From an uncultured Bacteroidota bacterium (GTDB lineage: Bacteria > Bacteroidota > Bacteroidia > Flavobacteriales > BACL11): a stretch of DNA of 64,000 nucleotides. A program made the translations under genes and the position numbers. This document shows positions 55,186 to 63,284 of this stretch, in pieces; the stretch's first letter is position 1; each line of letters starts with the position of its first letter. The DNA lies in NCBI GenBank assembly GCA_902587125.1, contig CACIJW010000006.1, forward strand, positions 1 through 64,000. Direction: 5' to 3'. The notes under the pieces are model-generated. The model searched no databases and was not told the origin of the DNA. It saw only the letters and a list, made by a program, of their open reading frames with translations.

Positions 55186-58100
55186 TTAAAAATCTATACT
55201 AATTCCAGCTCTCCACATTCTTGGTAAACTATAATTTGAAGGATTATTTACAGCCAAAGAGTAAAGATATCTGAAAGAATCAGGATCGTTTTTTGAGTTT
55301 ATTGAATTTTGTGCTGCTGCATCAGTCAAATATCCATCGTCGTCTGGGTTTCCGGTAGCTCTATATACACTGATAACATTTTTTGCATCAAGTAAATTTT
55401 GAACTTGAACATAAACATTAAGATTTGATTTCTTCTTGTCAGTCCAATTAATAACAAAGTTTTTATTTAATTTCATACTCAATCTAAACTGCCACGGTAA
55501 TCTTGATCCATTTAAACTTCCTTCTAGAGTAGAGCGATCATTTATTCCGGATGCAGCTTCTTGTGTAATATTAGATTGTTTTGAATATGGTGTTCCAGAA
55601 CCAGCTGTCATAATAATGTTAGCTCCTGCATCTTGTAAAATTTTCCTGCCGAATAAAATTGGACCATTATATTTCTTGCCTGTTCCATAGCTGTAATCAA
55701 CAGAAGCCATTAATGAATGTCTCTGATCAAAGCTAAGAGGAATAGTTGTTCTCAAATTTGGCTGTCCAGTATTTACTAAACTTTGCCCTGAAGTTGCAGA
55801 TGATCCAGTACCATCAGCAAATTGTAATGTGTAATTTGCAGTCATACTGACGTTGCTGGTTCTTCTCAAGTCATAATTAATTGACATTCCTTTAACCGTT
55901 CCAAAATCAATATTTCCATAAGTAAGATATTGAGCTGGATATGCTCCAAGAGTATTAATTACCTGTATCATATCTCTCATTTCTTTGTAGAAAGCTGATA
56001 TTTTCAAAGCTGAACTCAGAGATAATGTCTTTGCAAAACCAAGCTCATAATCTATTGTCTTCTCAGGCTTTAAATCTGGATTATTTAGTAAAGCTCCAAC
56101 CTTATCAGCCATGAACAGATAATCAACTGGCTCTAATCGATTATTACTTGGTGGTCTTTGTGTCAAAACATCGTAATGAGCAAAAAATTGAGCTTCATCA
56201 GATATTGGGAATGAGAAAGCTATTCTAGGCATGAAAACAATCTCCGGCTCATAATCTTTGAAAGATTCACTTACACTTATATCATTATTTAATGCATTTT
56301 GATCTTGCAAATACGGTGCAATTTTACCTCCTGCTGCATCTGCTAATATTGTTGGATCTGAAATTTGTAATCCTTCGGCATTATACCAGGTTTCTCCATT
56401 TCTATATCCAACTGCAGTAGGTGAATTTGAAGAAAAGTCATCGACATAAACTACATAATCATTGCCAATTGTTGATGGTAATCCTCCTGCTCTATCGGCG
56501 GCTTCGCTCCCCTGAATAGTACCTGCTGTATAAGTTGGATATAATACATACCTGTCTTTCAAGACTTGCTGATTAGCATCATACCGATCAACTCTTAATC
56601 CAATGTTAAATATTAAATCTTCTACAGCAAACTTATCTTGAATATATCCAGCCATGTATACAGGCTCAAAAGGGGCTATTTCTCTAGAGTAGCGAACATC
56701 ATCAAATTGGTCTGTCTCGTCTCCAGTAAAGAAATCTTGAAGTGACGGTTTATTGTCTAACTTGTTTCCATAAATATCGAAACCATAATAATACACAAGA
56801 TTACTTCCATTGTTTAATAACTCGTCTTGGCTAAACATACTAATGTCAAAAGTACTTGGGTCATACGAATCTATGTCTATATACTCTAATCCGTCAATAC
56901 TGATATTAAGAGCATCCCTCAAACTTTTATCAAAGGTTGAATGAATTTCAGAGTTATAAAGTCTATTATAGTTGATTGTATCATTGAAAATACCGTTTTG
57001 ATTAAATCCAGGTATTGGATTACTTAAGTCTCTTTCAAGAATGTGATTATTAGCTAACTGCCTACCCAATGTCCATAGTGATCTTGGACTTGAACCCCAA
57101 TAATAATCTTGTCTTTGCTCAAACTCAAATCCAAATGAAACTTCATGAGAGCCTATATCTGCCGATCCTGAGGCTTTGAAGGTAGTTTGAGTATTTTCTT
57201 GCTTTGCTGCACCGTTGTAGTAATATCCATGATTACCGAACAATGAGTAAACTGATGTTGGTAATTCACCATTAAGCAGACCTTGACCTTGCAAATCAGC
57301 AGCTGTTCTAATTATACCATCATTTGAACTACCAACATATGATGATAATCCATAGTCCCTGAACATTCTGTAGTAAGCTGATGTGTAATTAACCAGATTA
57401 GTGTTGTAGTCTCCTGCACTGAAAGTCATTAAAGTATCTTGCCATCCATTATGAACTTGAACATTATTCCACCAAACTGGATTACCATTAATTGTATCCA
57501 ATACATCACCAGTATTATAAACTCTTGTTTTATACGTGTTAAATGTTCCAACATAGCCATATTTAAATAAATCAAATTGATGATCAGAATCTACAAATGT
57601 GTATTTGTTGTTGGTGTAGTCTCCTTGAATTGTTATAAATGCATTTTTTACCGTCGAAGCACTATTTTCATCATTTGATTCTTCAGAGCCAAACTTTTGA
57701 GTTAACTTTCCAAATAATCTGAAAGTATTTTGTGATGACTCTCTGTTATTGTCCCAGGCGAACATGGATCTCCAATAAGAAAAGTCTCTACTTTTTCTAT
57801 AATAGTAGCTACCTCCCAAAGTTAAAAAAGTGTTGTTTGATGGTTTGAAATCTAATTTTCCAGACACATTCAGTCTTCTTTGATTTGTGTTTAGCTTGGC
57901 TTGAACATTTTCAAAGTCTGATTCACTCAAAAAGTCAGAGGTACTCAGAAAACCGGCTGCAGCATTGGGTGCTATCACAAACGGATTGTTTCTTAGGTTG
58001 TTTAAAACATTATCTTTTACTTTCCAAACTCCAACTGCTGAGGGGTCTGTATCATCAACACTTCTAAGTTCTCCAGAGATAAAGTAACCTAGAATTGAGC

Positions 58101-58902
58101 TTCCTTTAGTTCCGTCTGAATTTCTTTTTTTTATTATCGGACCCGATAGAGCAAATCCTAAAAGATTGTAATCATATTCATCGAACAAGTCAGAGGATTC
58201 AAACTCTAATTGCCCAAAAAACTTATTGGAGGGACCTTTAGTTGTAACAGAAATAACACCACCTGTTGCATCACCATATTGTGCAGGGACACCACCAGTT
58301 ACAACTTTAATTTGTTCAATTCCAGATGTTGGAACACCAAGAGCTCCCCTAACCTTAATTCCATCTATGTAATACTCTGTGGCATCGGAACGAGATCCCC
58401 TTATGTTTACAGCATCACCTTCATCTCTTTGATAAATTCCTGCAGTTGTTGCAGCTACTGAAGCCACAGACCTTGTTGGCAATGCGACAATTTCTTCGGA
58501 GGTTTTAGTTTCTCCAGATAAATTTCCTTGGTCAATTAAAGGCTTTGTCCATACGACAACCTCGGCGACTTCTAACTGTATTCCTTCTTGTAATTTAATA
58601 TCAACGAATCTAATTTGATCAGCTGAAATAACAACTCCGGTAATTTCTTTTGTTTGATAACCAACAAACGTTGCTTTTATGTTATAAGTACCAGGGTCTA
58701 TTGGTTTAATAGTATATTTTCCATCAAAATCAGTAGTTGTTCCAGCAGATTGATTTCCATTTTTTGTCAAAACGACGTTTGCAAATGGTATTGGTTCATT
58801 GGTCATGGCATCTATAATTGTACCTTGTAACGTACCTGTTTGAGCAAAGGATAAAGTACTATATAAAACAAAAGCTAAATACAAAAGAGTCTTTCTAAGC
58901 AT
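55186..58902 (-). CDS. TonB-dependent receptor-like outer-membrane protein with carboxypeptidase-regulatory domain
   Basis: A 1238-residue outer-membrane barrel. The signal peptide ends SFAQ, then a CarboxypepD_reg-like domain (LQGTIIDAMTNEPIPFANVV, TYNIKATFVGYQTKEITGVV), a plug (YQRDEGDAVNIRGSRSDATE, YIDGIKVRGALGVP, QYGDATGGVISVTTKGPS), and a very long barrel domain ending MWRAGISIDF. The length exceeds ordinary receptors by several hundred residues. With the secreted 1398-residue protein and PorV-like gene it forms a three-gene unit. It may be a transport or export partner of that secreted protein; the ligand is unknown. Confidence 0.93.
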   Translation of the reverse strand: MLRKTLLYLAFVLYSTLSFAQTGTLQGTIIDAMTNEPIPFANVVLTKNGNQSAGTTTDFDGKYTIKPIDPGTYNIKATFVGYQTKEITGVVISADQIRFVDIKLQEGIQLEVAEVVVWTKPLIDQGNLSGETKTSEEIVALPTRSVASVAATTAGIYQRDEGDAVNIRGSRSDATEYYIDGIKVRGALGVPTSGIEQIKVVTGGVPAQYGDATGGVISVTTKGPSNKFFGQLEFESSDLFDEYDYNLLGFALSGPIIKKRNSDGTKGSSILGYFISGELRSVDDTDPSAVGVWKVKDNVLNNLRNNPFVIAPNAAAGFLSTSDFLSESDFENVQAKLNTNQRRLNVSGKLDFKPSNNTFLTLGGSYYYRKSRDFSYWRSMFAWDNNRESSQNTFRLFGKLTQKFGSEESNDENSASTVKNAFITIQGDYTNNKYTFVDSDHQFDLFKYGYVGTFNTYKTRVYNTGDVLDTINGNPVWWNNVQVHNGWQDTLMTFSAGDYNTNLVNYTSAYYRMFRDYGLSSYVGSSNDGIIRTAADLQGQGLLNGELPTSVYSLFGNHGYYYNGAAKQENTQTTFKASGSADIGSHEVSFGFEFEQRQDYYWGSSPRSLWTLGRQLANNHILERDLSNPIPGFNQNGIFNDTINYNRLYNSEIHSTFDKSLRDALNISIDGLEYIDIDSYDPSTFDISMFSQDELLNNGSNLVYYYGFDIYGNKLDNKPSLQDFFTGDETDQFDDVRYSREIAPFEPVYMAGYIQDKFAVEDLIFNIGLRVDRYDANQQVLKDRYVLYPTYTAGTIQGSEAADRAGGLPSTIGNDYVVYVDDFSSNSPTAVGYRNGETWYNAEGLQISDPTILADAAGGKIAPYLQDQNALNNDISVSESFKDYEPEIVFMPRIAFSFPISDEAQFFAHYDVLTQRPPSNNRLEPVDYLFMADKVGALLNNPDLKPEKTIDYELGFAKTLSLSSALKISAFYKEMRDMIQVINTLGAYPAQYLTYGNIDFGTVKGMSINYDLRRTSNVSMTANYTLQFADGTGSSATSGQSLVNTGQPNLRTTIPLSFDQRHSLMASVDYSYGTGKKYNGPILFGRKILQDAGANIIMTAGSGTPYSKQSNITQEAASGINDRSTLEGSLNGSRLPWQFRLSMKLNKNFVINWTDKKKSNLNVYVQVQNLLDAKNVISVYRATGNPDDDGYLTDAAAQNSINSKNDPDSFRYLYSLAVNNPSNYSLPRMWRAGISIDF

Positions 58903-58959
58903 ATATTGTCATTTCTATTTGTAAATCTTTTAGAAATGTAAATATATAAATTCTTAATA

Positions 58960-58967
58960 TAGATTTG
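58960..58967 (+). promoter_or_regulatory. Bacteroidota -7 box (TAGATTTG)
   Basis: Perfect match 28 bases before the ATG of the Rieske-like lipoprotein. For the divergent receptor only TATATTTA, one mismatch, is seen about 40 bases from its start. Confidence 0.45.
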
Positions 58968-58995
58968 ATTAATTTTTAATTCTTTTGTAAAATAG

Positions 58996-59409
58996 ATGAG
59001 ATATAGTTTACACATTATTTTTTTGATTTTTTTTATCTCATGTGGAGAAAGAAACAATTATATTCCTGACGTCTTTATAAATCATGAGATTGACTTAAAT
59101 TCTCCAGAAAATATTTCTTTAAGCGCACTTGGTGGTAGTTTAATTATAGAAAATCATGGCTACAATGGCCTAATTATCTACAGATTTTCAAATTATGAAT
59201 ATCATGCATATGATAAAAGTTGTACATATGAGCCATTGACGTCTTGTGCAGAAATAGACTCAATAAATTCATCGCTAGCTATTTGTAGCTGTTGTAACTC
59301 AGTTTTTTTACTAGACCAAGACGGGTCTGTCGCAAATGGCCCTGCAATTTTACCTTTAAAAAAATACTCAACATTTTTAGAAGGTAATATGCTGTTTATA
59401 TCAAATTAA
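58996..59409 (+). CDS. Rieske-fold-like lipoprotein with altered ligand residues
   Basis: A 137-residue lipoprotein: [20 protein letters not shown] gives lipid Cys16. The C-terminal part has the order of a Rieske [2Fe-2S] domain: YDKSCTYEP (Cys76-Thr-Tyr78) where Cys-x-His is expected, then [16 protein letters not shown] (Cys97, Cys99, Cys100) where CPxHG is expected, then [10 protein letters not shown]. Both His ligands are replaced, by Tyr and Cys, and Cys84 is extra. It may hold a different metal site (zinc or an all-Cys cluster) or none. The Rieske relation is inferred from motif order, not proved. Its stop interlocks with that of ahcY. Confidence 0.7.
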   Translation: MRYSLHIIFLIFFISCGERNNYIPDVFINHEIDLNSPENISLSALGGSLIIENHGYNGLIIYRFSNYEYHAYDKSCTYEPLTSCAEIDSINSSLAICSCCNSVFLLDQDGSVANGPAILPLKKYSTFLEGNMLFISN

Positions 59410-60701
59410 TAACGATAATACTCAGGCTTATATGGTCCGTTAACATCAACGCCAATATAATCTGCTTGATCTTGTCTTAAAACATCTAATTCTGCTCCAA
59501 TTTTCTTTAGATGAAGTCTTGCAACTTTTTCGTCTAATTGCTTTGGCAACATATAAACCTTATTTTCATAATTTTTATGATTTTTCCAAAGCTCAATCTG
59601 AGCAAGAACTTGATTTGTAAACGAATTTGACATTACAAATGAAGGGTGACCAGTTGCACATCCAAGATTGACCAATCTACCTTCAGCTAATAATATTATA
59701 TCATTTCCGTTCACATTATACAAATCGACCTGTGGTTTGATTTCTTGCTTTGTATCACCCCACTTTTTATTCAACCAACTAACGTCAATTTCGTTATCAA
59801 AATGACCAATATTACAAACAATTGTTTTGTCTTTCATGATTTCAAAGTGGTGAGATTGAATAATATCCTTGTTACCTGTTGTTGTTACAACTATATCTGA
59901 CTCAGGAATTGCATCAACCATTTTCATAACTTTGTAACCGTCCATAGCGGCTTGAAGTGCACAAATAGGATCAATTTCAGTGACAATTACTCTGGCACCA
60001 GCACCTCTTAGTGATGCAGCTGATCCTTTTCCAACATCTCCGTACCCGGCAACAACAGCAACCTTTCCTGCCATCATTGTATCTGTAGCTCTTCTAATTG
60101 CATCAACTAATGATTCTTTGCAGCCATATTTATTATCAAATTTTGATTTTGTTACTGAATCGTTAACATTTATTGCTGGAAGCGTTAAAGTTCCTTTTTC
60201 AACGCGCTCATACAATCTATGAACACCTGTAGTTGTTTCTTCTGATAATCCTTTAATGCCTTTTACTAAATTAGGATATTTGTCTAAAACCATATTAGTT
60301 AAATCTCCACCATCATCAAGAATCATATTTAACGGTTTGCTGTCTTTGAATGCAGTCAAAGTTTGTTCAATGCACCAGTCAAATTCTTCTTCATTCATTC
60401 CTTTCCAAGCAAAAACTGGAATACCTTCTTTTGCTATCGCTGCAGCGGCTTGATCTTGGGTTGAAAAAATATTGCAAGAAGACCAGGTAACTTCAGCTCC
60501 AAGTTCAACAAGTGTTTCTATTAAAACAGCTGTTTGTATGGTCATATGTAAACAACCTGCAATTCTTGCTCCGGCTAAAGGTTTTTGATTTGAATATTCT
60601 TCTCTTAGTGACATCAAACCTGGCATTTCAGCTTCAGCTAATCTTATTTCTTTTCTTCCCCATGAGGCTAATGATATGTCTTTTACTTTATAATTGTTCA
60701 T
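59406..60701 (-). CDS. ahcY: Adenosylhomocysteinase
   Basis: Hydrolyses S-adenosylhomocysteine to homocysteine and adenosine with bound NAD, in the methyl cycle. The 431-residue protein begins [20 protein letters not shown]; an ATG at 60722 lies in the promoter and is rejected. Visible motifs are [56 protein letters not shown], and the NAD-binding [17 protein letters not shown]. The C-terminus ends PYKPEYYRY, the expected tail with Lys and Tyr that reach the neighbouring subunit. It is divergent from the phosphopantetheinyl transferase. Confidence 0.98.
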   Translation of the reverse strand: MNNYKVKDISLASWGRKEIRLAEAEMPGLMSLREEYSNQKPLAGARIAGCLHMTIQTAVLIETLVELGAEVTWSSCNIFSTQDQAAAAIAKEGIPVFAWKGMNEEEFDWCIEQTLTAFKDSKPLNMILDDGGDLTNMVLDKYPNLVKGIKGLSEETTTGVHRLYERVEKGTLTLPAINVNDSVTKSKFDNKYGCKESLVDAIRRATDTMMAGKVAVVAGYGDVGKGSAASLRGAGARVIVTEIDPICALQAAMDGYKVMKMVDAIPESDIVVTTTGNKDIIQSHHFEIMKDKTIVCNIGHFDNEIDVSWLNKKWGDTKQEIKPQVDLYNVNGNDIILLAEGRLVNLGCATGHPSFVMSNSFTNQVLAQIELWKNHKNYENKVYMLPKQLDEKVARLHLKKIGAELDVLRQDQADYIGVDVNGPYKPEYYRY

Positions 60702-60719
60702 GTGTTTTAAAATTGGACG

Positions 60720-60727
60720 CAAAAATA
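60720..60727 (-). promoter_or_regulatory. Bacteroidota -7 box (TATTTTTG) for ahcY
   Basis: Perfect match on the minus strand, 18 bases before the ATG at 60701. It overlaps the upstream in-frame ATG and so rules it out. Confidence 0.55.
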
Positions 60728-60751
60728 CTCATATTTATTATATTAGCAACA

Positions 60752-61324
60752 ATGCCTTTTCTAAAAACAATAATTGATGATAATTCAAAAATTGGATTAT
60801 GGGAAATTAATGAATCTATGCCTAAAATAAACGAAATTGCAGAAAAATTAGATGAACAAATCCCAAAAAATTTTACAAGCTCAAAAAGAAAGAAAGAATG
60901 GGTTTGCACAAGGGCTTTACTGAAAGAAATTTCAGAACAATCAAAGATTTTTTATGATTCATCTGGCTCTCCTAAAATTGATGAAAATTTTATTTCAATT
61001 TCGCACAGCAAAAATCTAGTGGCTATAATATTATCTGACAAAAACTGTGCAATTGATATTGAGGAAATAAGTGTAAAATCAAAAGTTCTACTAAGTAAAT
61101 TTTCAAACAAACAGAATCTAAACATGAAAGAATCGACAATAGTATGGTCTGCAAAGGAATGTATTTTTAAATTACATAAAACGAAAAAAATTAGCTTTAA
61201 AAATGATATAACTATAGAAACCAAAAATATACAGAAAAATAATAAAGTGTTTGCTATGTATAACAATCATAGATACACTTTAAAAATCTTTACTTTTAAA
61301 AAACACATTATAGTATATTTGTAA
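60752..61324 (+). CDS. 4'-phosphopantetheinyl transferase, Sfp type
   Basis: Activates carrier proteins by attaching phosphopantetheine from CoA to a serine. The 190 residues contain FISISHSKNLVAIILS, the magnesium motif CAIDIEEIS, and WSAKECIFKLHKTKKISF (Lys-Glu pair). The ATG at 60752 is selected because upstream codons run back through the ahcY promoter into ahcY. It starts a tight unit with GGGP synthase (three-base gap), PnuC-like and NadR-like genes. Which carrier it serves (AcpP or another) is unknown. Confidence 0.88.
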   Translation: MPFLKTIIDDNSKIGLWEINESMPKINEIAEKLDEQIPKNFTSSKRKKEWVCTRALLKEISEQSKIFYDSSGSPKIDENFISISHSKNLVAIILSDKNCAIDIEEISVKSKVLLSKFSNKQNLNMKESTIVWSAKECIFKLHKTKKISFKNDITIETKNIQKNNKVFAMYNNHRYTLKIFTFKKHIIVYL

Positions 61325-61327
61325 TAT

Positions 61328-62059
61328 ATGAAAATAATTGAGCAAATAAGAAATTCCAAAAAAAACAATAAAAAAATTATATCTATACTAATTGATCCCG
61401 ATAAAACCACAGAAGATAAACTTACCTCAACAATAAAATTATGTAATTCAAATAAAATAGACTTGATTTTTTTTGGAGGAAGCTTAATTAACTCAACAAC
61501 ATCTGAACATTATCTTCGCCTAATCAAAAAAAATAGTAAAATACCTGTTGTTTTATTTCCCGGGACCAATACCAAAATTAGCAATATAGCTGATGGATTT
61601 CTTCTTCTTTCCCTAATCTCAGGACGAAATCCGAATTTTTTGATTGGAAAACATGTTGAACAAGCTTTCAAACTAAAAAATTCATCTTTAGAACTAATAT
61701 CTACAGGATACATACTGGTTGGAAATGAAAAAAATACTGCTGTTTCTTACATTAGTAACACTAGTCCAATTCCTTCTGAACAGCATGATATTGGAGTTGC
61801 AACTGCAATAGCAGGAGAGTTACTGGGGTTTCAATTAATTTATTTAGAAGCGGGAAGTGGATCAAAGAACTGCGTAAATGAAAATATGATTCTTAATGTT
61901 TCAAAAAATATTGATTGCCCCTTAATTGTTGGTGGCGGGTTAAATACTATTGAAAAAATAGAAATCGCATTTGAAAACGGAGCTGACATAGTAGTTATTG
62001 GAAACGCAGTTGAGAAAAATCAAAAAATTTTAAATCAAATCGGAAAAATTAAAAAATAG
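61328..62059 (+). CDS. Geranylgeranylglyceryl phosphate synthase family (PcrB/GGGPS)
   Basis: A 243-residue TIM barrel that links an isoprenyl diphosphate to glycerol 1-phosphate, the archaeal-type ether-lipid step; Bacteroidota carry a group with this fold. The signatures are ILIDPDKTTEDKLTST, IFFGGSLINST, VVLFPGTNTKISNIADGFLL, YLEAGSGSKNCVNENMI and the phosphate-binding IVGGGLNTIEKIEIAFENGA, then IVVIGNAVEKN. The cofactor and isoprenyl chain length cannot be read here. The stop overlaps the PnuC-like GTG start by one base. Confidence 0.92.
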   Translation: MKIIEQIRNSKKNNKKIISILIDPDKTTEDKLTSTIKLCNSNKIDLIFFGGSLINSTTSEHYLRLIKKNSKIPVVLFPGTNTKISNIADGFLLLSLISGRNPNFLIGKHVEQAFKLKNSSLELISTGYILVGNEKNTAVSYISNTSPIPSEQHDIGVATAIAGELLGFQLIYLEAGSGSKNCVNENMILNVSKNIDCPLIVGGGLNTIEKIEIAFENGADIVVIGNAVEKNQKILNQIGKIKK

Positions 62060-62646
62060 TGATAGAGCAAATTGAATTGATTGCAGTGACTCTAAGTATC
62101 ATTTACGTGATACTGGCAAGTAGAGAAAATCATAACTGTTGGTATTTTGGAATTCTAAGTGTATCTATCTACATTTACATATGTCTTGATGCATTATTAT
62201 ACGCTGAAACCTTATTGCAAATTGTTTATCTGTTTTTATCATTTTATGGGCTGTATAATTGGAAAAAAAAATCTATTGTCAATGAACCACTAGAAAATAC
62301 TAAAGTTCTCAAATTAAAAATTTCTGAGTGGCCTTTAAAAAAACACTTCACATATATTTCAATTTTTACAATATTGAGTTTTTCAATTGGCATATTACTC
62401 AATTCTTTCACAAAATCTGAGCTTCCATTTATTGATGCATTTACAACATCCTTTAGCTTACTAGCAACTTACATGACAGTAAAAAAGGTTTTAGAAAATT
62501 GGCTATATTGGATTATAATTGATCTAACATCTGTATTTTTATACCATGAAAGAGATCTTCATTTGACAGCTTTTCTTTTTATTGTTTACACTGTCATTGC
62601 AACCTTCGCTTACTTCAACTGGAAGAGTAAATCATCTAATGCCTAG
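62059..62646 (+). CDS. PnuC-family vitamin transporter, GTG start
   Basis: A 195-residue membrane protein with about seven helices. Family motifs are NHNCWYFGILSVSIYIYI, ALLYAETLLQIVYLFLSFYG followed by LYNWKK, and NWLYWIIIDLTSVFLYHERD. Members import nicotinamide riboside (PnuC), thiamin (PnuT) or riboflavin (PnuX) by facilitated diffusion with trapping by a kinase. The TPP riboswitch and receptor immediately downstream suggest thiamin, whereas the NadR-like kinase suggests nicotinamide riboside; I cannot decide. The GTG start shares a base with the GGGPS stop. It overlaps the kinase gene by eight bases. Confidence 0.9.
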   Translation: MIEQIELIAVTLSIIYVILASRENHNCWYFGILSVSIYIYICLDALLYAETLLQIVYLFLSFYGLYNWKKKSIVNEPLENTKVLKLKISEWPLKKHFTYISIFTILSFSIGILLNSFTKSELPFIDAFTTSFSLLATYMTVKKVLENWLYWIIIDLTSVFLYHERDLHLTAFLFIVYTVIATFAYFNWKSKSSNA

Positions 62647-63160
62647 AAAGCTAATTTTAGTTGGTCCTGAGAGCACTGGAAAAACAACATTGTCTAACTA
62701 TCTTGCAAAGCTTTATAATTTTGATTTAATTACAGAATATTCTAGAATATACCTATCAAAAAAAAGAAACTATTACGTCTATGAAGACTTAAAAAAAATT
62801 GCTATTAAACAAAATCAAATTGAGAAAAATAACAGCTCTGAAAAAATTATTATGGATACCGACCTTCTTACAATAAAAATATGGAGTGAGTTCAAGTATG
62901 GTTCATGCGATCCTGAAATTGAAAAAATAATTTCAAGTTATGACAGAAACAAAAGGTATTATTTATTGCTTAAAGATGATATTAAATGGGAATACGACCA
63001 ATTGAGAGAGAGCAAGAACGACAGATCTGAAATTTTTTCGCTACATAAAAATCTTCTTCAAAAAAAAGGTTTTAGTTATAGTATAATTAGTGGCATCGCT
63101 GATAATAGAATTAATAACGCAATTAAAGTAGTTGAAGAAAGATTTTTATCTAAAAATTAA
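62639..63160 (+). CDS. NadR-like P-loop kinase (ribosylnicotinamide or thiamin kinase candidate)
   Basis: A 173-residue ATP-binding protein. The P-loop LVGPESTGKTTLSNYLA is at residues 7-23, followed by TEYSRIYLSK, IIMDTDLLTIKIWSEFKYG and the C-terminal SIISGIADNRINNAIKVVEE. This is the kinase domain type found in the C-terminus of NadR, without a nucleotidyltransferase domain. The ATG at 62639 overlaps the PnuC-like stop; an ORF extension to 62582 lies within that gene and is rejected. A kinase coupled to a PnuC carrier would trap the imported vitamin. A promoter and a TPP riboswitch follow its stop within 15 bases. Confidence 0.88.
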   Translation: MPRKLILVGPESTGKTTLSNYLAKLYNFDLITEYSRIYLSKKRNYYVYEDLKKIAIKQNQIEKNNSSEKIIMDTDLLTIKIWSEFKYGSCDPEIEKIISSYDRNKRYYLLLKDDIKWEYDQLRESKNDRSEIFSLHKNLLQKKGFSYSIISGIADNRINNAIKVVEERFLSKN

Positions 63161-63161
63161 T

Positions 63162-63169
63162 TAATTTTG
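63162..63169 (+). promoter_or_regulatory. Bacteroidota -7 box (TAATTTTG) for the TPP-riboswitch transcript
   Basis: Perfect match starting two bases after the kinase stop and ending five bases before the predicted first riboswitch base, the expected distance to a transcription start. It makes the riboswitch transcript separate from the upstream operon. Confidence 0.6.
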
Positions 63170-63173
63170 AAAT

Positions 63174-63245
63174 GTTATTGGGGTGCCATTGTGCTGAGAT
63201 TATACCCATTGAACCTGACATGGTAATTCATGTAAGGAAAATGAC
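63174..63245 (+). promoter_or_regulatory. TPP riboswitch (THI element)
   Basis: All conserved parts of the thiamin pyrophosphate aptamer are in order: GGGGTGCC (63180-63187), GCTGAGA (63193-63199), ACCC, TTGAACCTGA (63209-63218), P4/P5 helix ACATG/CATGT (63218-63222 with 63229-63233), and AAGGAAAA. P1 is GTTATT (63174-63179) with AATGAC (63240-63245), one G-U pair. A CCCC run at 63256-63259 could pair with the GGGG at 63180-63183 as part of a switch; the expression mode is not certain. It controls the following TonB receptor. Confidence 0.95.
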
Positions 63246-63284
63246 AAAATCAACTCCCCTATTTATTTTTTAAATTAGATATAC

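Noticed and set aside
60512..60751. Extension of the phosphopantetheinyl transferase ORF into ahcY
   Set aside because: It is antisense to ahcY and to the promoter region; the family domain begins at the ATG at 60752.
62059..62646. Firm naming of the gene as pnuC (nicotinamide riboside) or pnuT (thiamin)
   Set aside because: Context points both ways and the binding-site residues were not compared, so no symbol is given.
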